Positions 1-11,900 of a stretch of 64,000 nt of DNA are shown here, piece after piece. The notes below the pieces were generated by a model. The model saw nothing but the letters and a program-made list of their open reading frames with translations, made no database searches and was not told where the DNA came from. The translations under genes and the position numbers were made by a program. Position 1 is the stretch's first letter. Each line of letters begins with the position of its first letter. This stretch comes from Naganishia liquefaciens (Eukaryota; Basidiomycota; Tremellomycetes; Filobasidiales; Filobasidiaceae), in assembly GCA_013423385.1 (NCBI GenBank), contig BLZA01000032.1, positions 558,001 through 622,000 of the forward strand, written 5' to 3'.

Positions 1-35
1 GGTTTAGCGCAGGCTAATGACGGAGGACCTATTCG

Positions 36-1245
36 TCATACCCTTTCCCGCTTGACAACCGGCACATATCCTCGTCCACCTCGGCTCTTCGCGTCTTCTT
101 TGCGCTTTGCCTTCTTGCCCTTTTCGTCAATCGGTGCCGCACGAGCCGTCGCACCCAAACCGAGACCCTCAGGACGCCGTTGCGGGACATGCACGCCGGG
201 ACCGGTGCGGGCAGCTTCCGGTTTCCACCCCATTCCCCGCAGCATTGCTTCGCCGAATGCCTCGATCGGCACTTCGGAATAGTCGTCCAGCGTCGACTGT
301 GTCGTCTGATAAGCAACGAGCGGAAGACAGTTATGCGTTACTCACGACTTCTGGACGTGTCAACACATCTCTTCTGTACGCATCCGTCTCGTCCACGGGC
401 ATGTCACGTAGATTCAGCGTATCAGTCTGCAATCCAATAACCATGTCCGCATGCTGATTCGGCTCCATGGCGCCGTTTTCCGCCGTGATCATGAGTTCGC
501 GCATGGCCCGCTGTTCGAGCGTCTCTGGGACGGCAGGTGTATCTTGACGCTCTACAGGCGCGTCAGAGTCGGACATCACGACAGCTTCCACCTGGACCTC
601 TGTTCTAGCCATAAGCTGCAGGCCTGCACGGACTGGCTCATCACCCTCCCTCTCCACGGTTGTGTCCGCCGGCCCTGTCCGCTTTTCTGGCACATATGTC
701 GGCTTCCGAGCGGACATTGAAGACTGACGCCAATCCTTGTTCGGAAGGGCGGGTATCACGAGTGGGCCTTTGGCTTTCAAAGTGTTTTTGCTACACACGT
801 GGCGTCAGCGCTGCCGTTCATCATTTATTCCACTCGCCCCAAGGAATGGCAACATGCGACATTGCTAGACTCACCTCTCAGCACCTCCTTCACCAAAGCC
901 TGTAATCTCCTCGTCTCGTTCCCGGCCTTTACCCTTCACTCGAAAGCCCTGCGCCTCATCATCCTCGCTATCTTCCTCGTCGCCATGCGCAAAAGTCATG
1001 CGACCATATTTGTCTCTGCCTCCCTGACCGGAACGGCCATTTCTACCGATTCCCGGACCAAGGGGAGACGGTCTCGAGGGGGCAGCGGATATCCGGACAG
1101 CCTGTCGATGTGCAGCGGCATTTCTTGCTTCGTCCGCTGCAGTTGACTGTTCACGAGAGGCGCTAGGGGAGCCGGCGGGCGACGAGGTAGAGGGCGTGCC
1201 TGAACGACTTGGCGGACGGATGGTAAAAGAGACGGGCGCTGACAT
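36..1245 (-). CDS. SPP2: Pre-mRNA-splicing factor Spp2 (G-patch)
   Basis: Exons 875..1245, 346..790 and 36..305 on the minus strand join in frame to 361 residues. The last exon holds the Spp2/GPKOW signature VPIEAFGEAMLRGMGWKP, the G-patch-like segment that in this family binds and activates the DEAH helicase Prp2 before the first splicing step. The N-terminal two thirds are low-complexity and acidic or Ser/Pro-rich, as is usual for Spp2 orthologues; the C-terminus is basic and ends KRERV. The intron at 306..345 is only 40 nt. The ATG at 1245 is used; a GTG one codon upstream is not a eukaryotic start. Family assignment is secure; the first intron boundary rests on phase and the motif AKGPLVIPALP. 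Confidence 0.88.
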
Positions 1246-1880
1246 CACTGCGCCGGAGGAGAAGTCGGCTGCTTGTTGGCGGGATAAGTGATTTCAGGCG
1301 ACATGGACCTCTGCGTGATGAATGCCCTGCCCTCCTTGGGTGTCGCTGCGTGCGGGTCTCTCATGTCAATCGAGAATCGCCCGATCACTGGATTTTACTG
1401 CAAAAATGGTGGTGGTCTGAAACGGACTTTTTTTACAACAAGAAGACCATAAAGCGGACCCTGAAGACCCAAAAACTGTTCAAAATCCCAGAAAGTCTTT
1501 CTCCCTTCAACTCCGGTTGCGACCAGTCCTCGTCGATTTCAGCAATTCGCCTTCTGGCAATTCTTTGCCTCGGACGAGTTCAGCTCCGCATCCACTGTCA
1601 CTGCATTTCGGGGCGTAGTGCGGCGGCAAAGTGATGGTCTCTTAAGGCGCTGTCGGCACGCCGATAAGTGGGATCCCTTCCCCTTTAGCAGCAGAATAGC
1701 AGGTACCCGGAAGTAATGCCTGTAAAGCAAAGTCAAGTCAAGTCGCATCCCAGCTCGGAGTCCTTGACAGGTCACTCACAGGAGGGCAACTCTGAGCAAA
1801 GATGGCGCCCGAGGCTGGCGTACCATCAGAGACATAGTACACACAACTATCCGAGCCATATCTGAAGCAAAATACTGTAT
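1246..1880. other. Intergenic, SPP2 promoter side
   Basis: About 635 bases between the SPP2 start codon and the stop of the WSC gene. It should carry the SPP2 promoter and the 3' end of the WSC gene. Short open frames on both strands lack splice support and codon bias. No repeat or RNA gene was seen. Confidence 0.5.
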
Positions 1881-3424
1881 TCAGTGCGTCGAGTAGGTTG
1901 AAGTATCGATTCCTTTTACGTACACGCAGTTGGCAGCTTCTCCCTGATAGTCTCCAGGCATCTGCCTATACGCCAACGCTCGGTTGAGCTTGTCGTTGTT
2001 TGGACATAGCCACTTGTAACACCATTTGCCATTGCAATTTGGCGGTGGGACTAGGTTGTTCTTGCTCCAGCCGACAGGTATCCGATTGGCGGGTGCACAT
2101 GTTCCGGTAGCGGCCACCTAGCCGGGAGGTCAATCACGATCTAAAGCAATCTTCATTGGTACTTACTGCCGGGCATCCTACCACTCCGATCGTGCCTCCT
2201 TTCCCAGATCCTCCTTGAGCGTCGTAGAAGCAGAAGCTTTGCGTCAGCTTGATGCCGTATTGATTGGTGGTACCAGCAGGCTCCTTGTACCTGAGAGTTG
2301 ACTTCAGTATCTCATACCGAGCATATCTTTCCATCTAGACTCGCTTACCGACAGCTGATACGATTGCTTGCCTCGTCATAAGCCGCCTCAATCGCTGGTC
2401 GTACCGCTGCATTCTCCCTGGGAGGGCACAAGTAGTCGAAGCAGACGGTCGCAGTGCCCGTTGGAGCAGGCGCGACAGTTGAGGTAGCTGCTGAACATGT
2501 GGAATACTGGGAGAAGGCAGGTGTCGATGGAAACGATGTTGTTGGGCTGATGGTAATTCTAGTCGATGTCCCTGCTGACTTGTCGTCCCAAGAGTAGAGC
2601 GAAATGGCCCAACTTCCTCCGCATATCGCGGTTTGATCCCCACGACACTTGACTGTACAGCCCGTTGACACCGTTTGGGAAGCCAGAACATCCGAGATGA
2701 AGCATTCTTGGCCATTCTGCAATCCAAAGTATCGTCTGTTGGCTGTCTGAGCGATTCCGGCACACTGTGCGATAGTCATTGAACTGGTAGAGGTCCACGT
2801 CTGGTTCATGGCCCGTGATGAAGAATCCGCAATACAGCCTTGATACGTGTAGCCGGAAGGCGAAGATGGTGGTAAAGACGTCGTTGCGGTCGATGAAGAC
2901 GGGGCAGAACTGCCTGAAGCCGAAACCGAGATAGTCGACGACGGCGCGAACTCGTACAGATTTATTCGCCAAGTTCCACCACATCCTCCGGAGCTCGTTC
3001 CGGACGGGCAAGGTGCATTGCAGCCGGTCGTAGGGACGTTTTTGGATAATACGTCTGCTACGTAACATTCGCTGCCGTTCTCAAGACCAAAGTATCGACG
3101 TCCTGACGCTTTACCGATTCGAGCGCAATCGTCAACGGACCGAACGGAGGTCCGGCTTTGATTCATAACCCGGGACGAGTCATCGAGTATGCAACCCAGG
3201 GAGACGTAATTGCTACTGGCAGTCGGGGATGACTGAGATGCTGAAGACGAGGTTGTTGAAGTCTGTGGAGTCGGGACGTACGAGGTTACAGTAACGGTGA
3301 CCGTCGAAGGAGCGGGACATGAGCCTGTACTGGTGGCTCTCGGGTAGAGCGCTTTCAACCTGGGCGGCAACGCGAATGTCGGTGTTGCCAGAGCGAATAG
3401 GCAGAGGATGGACGGCAAAATCAT
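1881..3424 (-). CDS. Secreted protein with two WSC domains
   Basis: Exons 2349..3424, 2167..2290 and 1881..2117 give 478 residues. The first about 18 residues (MILPSILCLFALATPTFA) form a signal peptide. Two WSC domains follow at roughly residues 73-165 and 195-285, each with the pattern YxxLGC..D, RxMNQ, CxxIxxxxxxRYFGLxNGxEC and a closing CGG; Ser/Thr-rich linkers separate them. The last about 140 residues hold many cysteines (FDYLCPP, NCNGKWCYKWLCPNND) and form a third unit that I cannot name. WSC domains bind carbohydrate in wall sensors and in secreted enzymes. No transmembrane helix follows, so a secreted or wall-associated protein is likelier than a Wsc sensor. Catalytic function is unknown. 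Confidence 0.85.
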
Positions 3425-5187
3425 CTTGCAAACTTCGAATCAAAGTTGTCGTCGCAGCGATACGACAATACTCTAGTTATGTCGCTGGATCGTTTCAAGG
3501 GTCGATACTCATGCTTTCTTATATCGCATCAAAGACAAAGCACCTGCCACAGAGCTTCTGAGAGAAATACCAAACACCCTGACAGCGCAGAGAAGGCTTC
3601 ATGCGACCGATGTAATGCCTTATTTCTGCAAGCTCCCATACTGACGAGCGAGGCAATAGAGGCGTCCCAGCTGACCTCCTTGCGGGCATGGAGAGGCAGC
3701 TGGAGAGGCTGTCTGTTGAGACCTCCGCCGGTTACACGATACGATGCGGATCACCACGGCTGCCATAACGCCGGGCGAGCTTCCGGATGACTCAGCATCG
3801 GACATGTTTGAAACAGGGTGTGCCTTTGAGCGCACGCGGAAACAAGCCCCTATTTCTGCCAGCACAATGCAAGCAGGAACGGTACACGCTTCGGAACGGC
3901 AGAAATGTTAGGGATCTTCCAGTGCTCTTACGGAACTTCTTCCAAGCCATTTGTAAGCTTTCCCCTTGTGAGCGACGTGGCCCGCACGTGCGACCCACGA
4001 TGATGAGCGCACCGGCGTGTCAGAGATTGGCACGGGAAAGCTCACGGGAAGAGCAGCTGTTCAGAGAGCTGAATGTGAAAGCGCTGAACGTTAGAGCTGA
4101 CAATCAAAAGCAATTCGACAGGCCCGAGGAGGTGATCAGTCGCTGAGATCAGCAGCTTAGTGACCGCAGACGATTCCGGAAGCCTTTCCGGGGGTGAACG
4201 GCTGTGTACGACATTGGTATTAGCGCCGATAGGGTAACGTACTGGCTCGCTTACTGGTATAAACAACATGATGAGTGGTCATCAGCATCAGCATGTTGAC
4301 CAGCCCATGGCAGGGTAGCTGGCGGCCCAAGTGAGCTCGTCAGTCACACTCGCTGTTAAAACTTATACCGGCCGGAGACGCTGCCGAAGGTTCCAATTTT
4401 TTTGTACTGCTGTATAATGCGAAATGACAAACAGTAGTCAACCGTGCAGATCTAGATGATATGCGCCTTGTTGATAGCCATTAGGAGCTGCTTCATGGAT
4501 TCGGAAACTGACCCGACAAATAACTCAAGGGGTTCTGGTATTGCAGCACACCAGAGAGAATCTGTAGCTGCGTTGGAAGGTTCTGTATTCGTAGATACCG
4601 AGTCGGCTCTTGGCGGAAAAGTATTACAGCGATGGCCAAAGGTCAGGTCGCTGGTCAGGTCGAGGCGTGCGACCGGGTCGCGAAAGCTCATTCGGTTCGG
4701 GCTAGAGCTTTCTGAGTGAAGAGCTGGACAGGCTCAGGTAACTGAGAACATGGTCTCGACATTCCGTCTGGTTGACCTCTAAAAGTAGGTCCAGCTCGAA
4801 CGCCCGGTCGCGTATAGCGTCTGTCAGCGGGATATAGCTTCTGTTGCTGCACAGAAACGATCACGCCCACTGCAAGGGAAAGATAAAGTTATCACGCGCG
4901 TGTTCGCTACCTAAACGCAATCATATATGATGGTATCAACGTCATATGAAGTTAGACATCAGCTTCTGTGACTTGAAATGGCATATTTCTATAAGACGGC
5001 TAACAGGCGATCCAAACACTTCGTTCCCGGCGTCGCAAGCCACTGGCGAGCCAGCCATCTCTCTTGTATATACTGCCTTGTTCGAGGGCGAAAGCGAAAG
5101 CGAGGAATAGACCGTTGTACGTTGCGTTGCCGATGGCGAGAAACCTGCTGTAAGTAGGCTCGGAAGACCTGCAGACTGCGCAAAACG
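3425..5187. other. Gene-poor interval of 1.76 kb
   Basis: No supported gene lies between the WSC gene and the coiled-coil gene. A 79-codon frame at 4452..4691 (-) starts with ATG but lacks homology or splice context. A short direct repeat (GGTCAGGTCG twice) lies near 4641-4665. The interval should include the WSC promoter and the 3' UTR of the next gene. Confidence 0.5.
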
Positions 5188-7167
5188 CTAGATCCAGAGC
5201 GGGTCGTCTGTAAGATAGATCAATGGTAAGGGTCTGCTGTGATTTAAAGGGTAGACGTACTCACCTTCATCATCTCCCCCGGTGATCCGAGGAAGTCCGT
5301 CAAACATCGTATCAGAAACCTCTTCCTTGACCTGCACTCGGTCGACACTCGTTTTGAGTTCTGCGTCTTCCTTGCTTATCTTGGACTGTGGGCGCTTCCT
5401 AGAATGTGGAGACCCTAGAGTAGCCGGATCTGACGCGATCCCTACCGATTTTGCGATTTTAGAGCGGGTGACGTAGGAGGAATGCTGATTCGGACTCGTT
5501 TTCGATCTATCAGCGGTCGGCGTTGAGAACGCGGCGGCAGGCAATGATCTATGAATATTCGAGTCTGGCCTGTCCTCTGACATCGGTGTCTCCGGCCGAT
5601 CAAACGCGATTTGCTGATTGTTTGGAGCCTTTCTCTTCTTCGCATACGTCGTCGGTTGAGGTTTTCCAGCGGCGCGTTCCGTTTCCTGTTGCTTAGAGAG
5701 AATATTCTGACTTTCATCGCGCACATCGATCGCAGACTCCACAGCAGCGCGCTCAGGACTGTCCTCCCCAGCGTCCAGGTTTTTGGCACCTACACCTGCG
5801 ACTCGCCCCATCGATTGGTCGACTCCGCCGACCCTGATCACTTCTGTTTCTTCGAGCGGCGTTGCTCTGTCTTCTCCGTCACTTACGGCTGCAGAATCTG
5901 GCGCCGAAGCGTCCGCTTGAGCAGGCTCCTGCTTGATACGATCTGCAATTGGGTGATTCTCTGCGTGGGCAGATTCCGAATCGGAAATAATTCTTCTCCG
6001 TTTCGTTCGTACACTTTTTCCTCGTATATCTACCGCCTTCTGTACCTGCAACAAGTTTGCGTTCGCTTTCTGGTTGACCGGTAGATCCGTGTTCAGCGAA
6101 TCCTCGGTATTCTTATGAATTGAAAAACCCTGATGTTCATTTGGAATCCCTGGACCGGTCGACATCCGAGCTCCTGCATCTAAGAAGTGAGGGGAATTGG
6201 GCGAGGCTTTGACTGGGACATTCTGTCATTAGATGATCATCGGAGATTGAGTTCAGAGAAGGCGAGACTGACCTGATGACGGCCGATTAGATTCTCTGGC
6301 GCGCTGTCGACCCAAGGTGAGAGTCTGCGGGGAATGGTTCTCCGGATGTCGCGAAACCTTCCTGAATATCCCGCCATCGATGCCGGCTTCGTCCCCGTTG
6401 TCCTGCATGACCTTTGCCAAAGTCCCAAGTATACCCGACATGCGAGCCTTGACTCTCGTGAGTTCACCATTTGCCGCATTGAGATCGGCTCGAAGTCGAT
6501 CATTATCCGTTTCGAGCTTGTGATAAGCCTGAGAGAGGGTCAAAATCTTGTTGTGTTGATCGTTCAAAACCATGGCGACACGGGATTCCCGAGCCGTCAA
6601 CTCCTCCTGCTTGTTTTGCATGGCGTCGATCTCATCTCCGTTCTTTCTGATGATGTTTTCGGCTTCTTTCAGACTTACTTCCAGTCGCTTGTTCTCTTCG
6701 ATTTGAATGAGCAACTGCTTGTGTAACGCTTGATCCCTCTCAATGAGCTTGGCATTCTCCTGTCGGGCATCTTCGAGATTCGCCGCCAAGTCGTGAAGAC
6801 TTCTCTGCTGAGCTTGTTGTCGACACATCTCGGCCTCCAGCTTGACCTCCAGCTCCTCTTTCTCCGTCTTCTGCCTTTTGGCGATTTGAGCAAGCTGCGC
6901 AGAGTGAGCGGATTTGGTCATTTCCAGAGTTCGTCGTAGATCCTTGTTCTCTAGAACCAGTCCGCGTTGAGCCCAAGAGCTGACGTCAATCATTGCTGCT
7001 GTCGCAGGCTCAGGCGACGAAGACGTGGCTGCTTTCGTGCTTTGGGCGGTCCGAGAGGAATCCATGACCTCTTTGGTATCTGATCGTCGAGAGATCAATG
7101 ATTGTTTGGCTTTGGTGGAGTTGGGTTCTGGAGTGTCAGTGCGCTCGTTGCGGGCACCGGGAGCCAT
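5188..7167 (-). CDS. Coiled-coil nuclear-type protein, unknown
   Basis: Exons 6273..7167, 5265..6212 and 5188..5207 close in frame to 620 residues. The ATG at 7167 is the first in the frame. After a Ser/Thr-rich start, residues about 95-270 are strongly heptad-like (ENKDLRRTLE, EEKELEV-type runs), a long coiled coil. The second half is disordered and charged, with a basic cluster TKRRRI, many SP/TP sites and PERP-like acidic patches. The last exon is only 20 nt and adds the tail DDPLWI. The layout resembles scaffold proteins of chromosomes, kinetochores or DNA repair, but I recognise no family and assign no function. It lies 261 bases from BUB2, head to head, so they may share a promoter. Confidence 0.7.
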
Positions 7168-7428
7168 CTCAGACGATGGGCAAGGGACGAGGCGGACTAG
7201 CTGAGTGCGTATGTGCTCGGCATCAGGGGTCAAGCAAATTGAATACTGGCCGATGGCAGCGACGACAGTTAGGACTCATCTGGCGGCGGCTTGCTCGATT
7301 GCAATCGATTCGTCACGCGCGTTTCTACCAAAGACGGGGACGCGCTCACCAGCTATGTCATCTTCTTGATCATCCATACCATTCGTGTCCCCTATCGCAT
7401 CGACGCAGATCATGCGCACCACGATGCC

Positions 7429-8772
7429 ATGCAGGACCCACTAGTAGAGACATCCGATCATTCGGCGTTTCTCAAGATCCTTAATCAAACAGCAAACCCG
7501 GCATCATCCTCCGAAATCGCGGACAATCTCAAGCGTCTGCGGCGTCTCGTTCTGACCAGAGGTATTCCTGATGACACGGATGGGGCAAGCGATGATGGTC
7601 GAAGCTCTACTCGAGCTCGAGTCTGGAAGTTGCTCCTACGGGTAGATGGTGTTTCCCCGGAGGAATATCTGAGATGGGTTGATATGGGGCCAAGCGAAGT
7701 CAGCGCGAAGAGTGAGCCAGTCTGTTGATCGCGGTCCAAGGTTGCCGCTGAGAACTCCATTTCCGATAGTCAAAAATGATACCTTCCGTACCCTGGCGAC
7801 AGATCTCAACTTCAAGGGGAAAGTCCGGGAGGACATGTTGATTCGCCTGCTCGAGGCATTCGCTTGGAAGAACAGCCAGAATGGAATGGCGCGACAGCCT
7901 AGTGGCCTTCCCGAGACTGCATATCATCGGAAGACAAACAGAGGACCCTTCGACTTCGCATATGTCCAGGGTTCGTCAACTTCCATCACGCTGCGGAGGC
8001 AGCCTGGCTAAATTCGGGAAACATATGAGAATAGGAATGAATGTGCTTTCCGCTCCTTTTCTCTATGCCCTTCCTAGCGAGATCGAGGCTTTCGCCTGCT
8101 TTTCTCGGTTCATCGAAACATGCTGTCCACTTTACGTGCAACCCACATTGACCGGCGTCCATCGGGGCCTCGAAGTACGTTGTTTTCCTGGGGGATGATT
8201 CTGTCGGAGCTGAATGTTTTTCCGACGACAAACTCAGCTTTTGGATAAGTGCCTTCAAGCGGTCGATATTGAGCTTTACGAACACCTACGTAGCAAGAAT
8301 TTGTTCGCAGAACTATATGCTTTTCCCTGTCAGTGCAAGGGTTACTGCAATTCCCGGATCAGGTACTGAACAACGTCTTCAGCTGTCCTCACCTTGTGCG
8401 CTTGCACGCCACCACTAGATCAGGTCCTGAAGCTTTGGGAGTGCGTGGTTCAACAATATCTGTGACATTGCAGCATGATTGACACTTTCGCCCGCCCAGC
8501 TTTCTGCTTGCTTTCGGAGTGCATCTGAACATTCTCTGTGTAATCGCGCAATTACTCATTATGCGGGATGAATTGATGGCTTCCACTTCGTGAGTCGAAT
8601 CGGTTGACCCTGCATACCCGTCAATTGATCGTGACGAAACAGCCCAATGAAAATTTTGAGAATCTTTCCGCCCTTACAGGCAACGAGCGTCATCAGTATA
8701 ACAGTAGCCTTGGTGAAAGATGTACCCGAAGATCTGTATGGGGATCTAGTTAAACATCCTTACACCTTGTAA
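7429..8772 (+). CDS. BUB2: Mitotic exit GAP Bub2 (TBC domain)
   Basis: Seven exons (7429..7711, 7770..7970, 8035..8174, 8238..8328, 8383..8440, 8500..8589, 8643..8772) give 330 residues, close to the 306 of yeast Bub2. The Bub2/Cdc16 landmarks are in order: LKRLRRLVLTRGIP, RARVWKLLLRV, KIKNDTFRTL, EDMLIRLLEAFAW, YVQGMNVLSAPFLY, LPSEIEAF, VLTLCACTPPLDQVLKLWDF, FGVHLNIL. Bub2 with Bfa1 is the GTPase-activating protein for Tem1/Spg1 at the spindle pole and holds back mitotic exit or septation. The TBC arginine finger is not obvious in the IPDDTDGASDD stretch before RARVW. Every intron is under 70 nt. The ATG at 7429 begins MQDPLVETSD; upstream in-frame codons have no ATG. Confidence 0.93.
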
Positions 8773-8922
8773 AACATGTTCGCGATGAAGATCGTCCAAA
8801 GTTGACCGCCAGTTGTATTACGCTACTATATCGCGATAACACATTCGTCGAATGTCATGCTATACCTGTATTGTCCATCCGTCCGTGATCATATCGCTAT
8901 GCAATGTCCTTTGTGCTTCCTT

Positions 8923-11900
8923 TCAGAATCGCTTCTGTAAGCTAGCGGCAATGAACAGGCAATCAGAGGAGTATTCTGCGACTCCGCTGAGAATTCCACG
9001 TACTTCATCTATAATGCCCAAAAGCAGATGCAGATTGAGGATTCTGACTTGCAAAATGCCAAAGACGCGCCGCACAGCTCGTTTGAGATGACTTCGTCCA
9101 ATCATATTGGCAGCGATGTCTAAGTAGGACCGAAAAATCAGATCAATTGTCCCAGCCAAGCTGGTCTCTTCAGCCGACTTACCCGGAATTGTCGCTTGGA
9201 TTTTACTGGCTGCGCTATGTTTAGTGCGACTCTTCTCAACATCCGTACGTGGAAGCGATGGCGAGCGGCGCGTCCCATCTGGCCACATGATATCTTGAAT
9301 CATCGCAAGGTGACTCTCCCACGCCTCTGCGGAGACAACGGATGCGCAGCGATCACGAAGCTTGCTGATAATCATAAATTCAGGCTTAGTGGAAAATGTT
9401 ACTTCTATACTAGACTCACCGCTCTATAGTGTTTCCCATGAAATGTTGCAGTATGATTTTCAATGCAGGCTTTCTCAACCAATCACTATCCTTATAGTCG
9501 AGAAGTTGGAAAAGGAGATCGGAAAGCTGTCCTACGAATGTCGTTTGTCGGGAAACGTTCTGCAGCGAATCCGATCCGCCCATCTTGACATCAACGAATC
9601 CAAAGGGAAATGCTGGATCCGCCAAGCCACCGATCAAGGGATTGACCATGGGGCTGAGTATGTTCGCTCCCCAATCGAGTCCGAGCTGCCCGGCTTGCAC
9701 GACACTCGCGTCCCATTTTCCAACTACAGTCCCAGCCTGTTTCCCGAAATTTTCTGAGACCGTATTCAGCATTGAAGGCTTAGTGAGAATGTCGTCTATC
9801 GAAGAAGTAAAAGACTGATAGAAGGTCGGAGCGTCGCCAGAAACTTTCGAAGGTGAAGGTGTCGCATTTCTCTTGAAGCCGCGCGGCTTCCTGGGCGATA
9901 CCACGCTACTCTGAGACAGAAAGCGTCGAAAAGAAAGGCTTTCACACGCAAGTGGAATCTGCAGCAGATTCTGCCAAAGTTCTCTTCTTGAGCTCGACAA
10001 GACAAGATTTCCCCCGAGAACTTACAAGGAGATATTTTTCCAAGGCGACTCGCCGCGTCTCCACAAACGCTTCTGACAGCTTAGGCATAAGCTTCTTGGC
10101 GGGAATGTCAATGTTCTTCTTGCGCAAAGCTTCCGCCAAATGTGGATCCGATTTCAAGGTCTGATGCAGAGTAAAAAATTCGTTGAAGCGCCGAGGTATC
10201 GTCCAGCGGACTGGCTCAGAATCCGGAGTTCCCTGTTGTTCTACGGCGACGAGATATCGCACAATCTGCTTGCCTGCCTCTTCCGCGAGCACAGTCGCGG
10301 TTGGTATGTGTATTTTGGTTTGATTGGGATGAATGACGCTATTTTGTTGCAGCTGTTCATATTGCTGTTTTTGCAAGGCGAGAGCCCGCATCTCGAGCCG
10401 AAGATCGCTCTGAGATGTAACGAGTAGCCGATGCTGTCCCACACTACCCTTCAAATCGGCCGCACGGATCATCTTGTCGAGCATCGAGTCCTGCTCACGC
10501 AAATGTGACAGCCGGCGGTCAACCCAGTCGACTTCAACCCCTATCTCGGCTTTTCCCAGCTCAAGCTGTCCAAGTGGCAGCTGGACATCTGAGATACCGG
10601 AAAGCTTGCGCGATAGAGCGGTTGAAGAAGCCATCTCGACGGAATCGGCGATGGATACTTCGTCGTCATCCTCCTCTGCATCATCGAACACGCGTTCCCT
10701 ACGGCGGTAGTCGGGAGAGACGCCCACGACTGACTTTCTCTGTCCTGGATTGTTTCGCGTAAGTTGCGGTCGATATAGAAAGCTGTCGTTGTCGAAAGAT
10801 TGACGCGCTCCCAACGGGTCGAAGACTTTCTGGGGTCCTTCGATGCTCTCGCTGAAAAGTGATGACCTGGAGCGTCGTGGAGTGAGAGAGTCCATGCTCT
10901 GTCGATTGTCGTCCTTCCCTTTTGAATCGCGTGATCGAGCATCTTTCTCCATGATGGAGGTCAGGGCAACTTGGATCGCCTCCATTCTTTGAAGCTCGAC
11001 ATCTTCATCGGCTTCCTGCAGCTGTTGTTTCCCGTCATTCTCGACTCCTTTAGATTTGTCATCCTCGTGTGCGTCATCTCCAAAGATACTCCGGCGGGCA
11101 TCGTTTGCGTGATCCGGCGGACTGCCAATCAAGAAGCCTAATGCTGGATTGACCGCTCCGGAATCGGTCGACGAAGGGGATCGCATGCTGTTGAATACAT
11201 TTGAGATGCGTCTCGCTCTGCCGCGAAGCGCTGTGGGCCGCTTCGGTGTGATTTGAGTGTCGTCGTCCTGAGGGGTTTCCACAGCGATATTCTCGTCTTC
11301 ATTCACTGTCCTCGCTTTAGAAAACGATGGGAAATGAGACGAGAGGGAAAGCCATTTTTGCGGCTGCCCCGACTGACTTGAAGATGACGGTAACGGATTG
11401 AAGACATGGCTAGCAGCCGGATCTGCATCTGTATAGTAGAGGCCTCGCTGCTTCTGCGACACTTCGTTGCGACGTCGTAAGTCGATCGACATCTGCCGAT
11501 AAAGATCGGTTTCCTTGAAAGCCGGAAAGCTGTCTTTGAGGAAGAACTCATAAATCTCCTTTTGCGCTTTGAAGGCAGCTTGCTGAGCCTGTAGGATATC
11601 TTGTCGATTCACGCTTGACTTATCCTTGGCCAGCATGTCTCCGATCGCGGCAATTTCTTCTGTCTTGATATTGACACGCTCGGGCGCTGTGGAATCCAAA
11701 AACTCCACCCAAAGTAGTGAAAGATCGTCGTACGCCACATCGCTGTTGACCATGCAAAATGCCTCGGTCGGACTGCCCTGATCTAGCGGCGTTCGTAAGC
11801 TTCTAACGGCCATCCAGAATCGAATAAGGTGAGATTCGTGGCGGATACCAAGGAAATCGCTAAAAATTGTGCTCGAAGGGGCGTCGTCCAGAACTTCGGT

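Noticed and set aside
4452-4691. 79-codon minus-strand frame with ATG
   Set aside because: Isolated, no homology, and no intron or promoter context.
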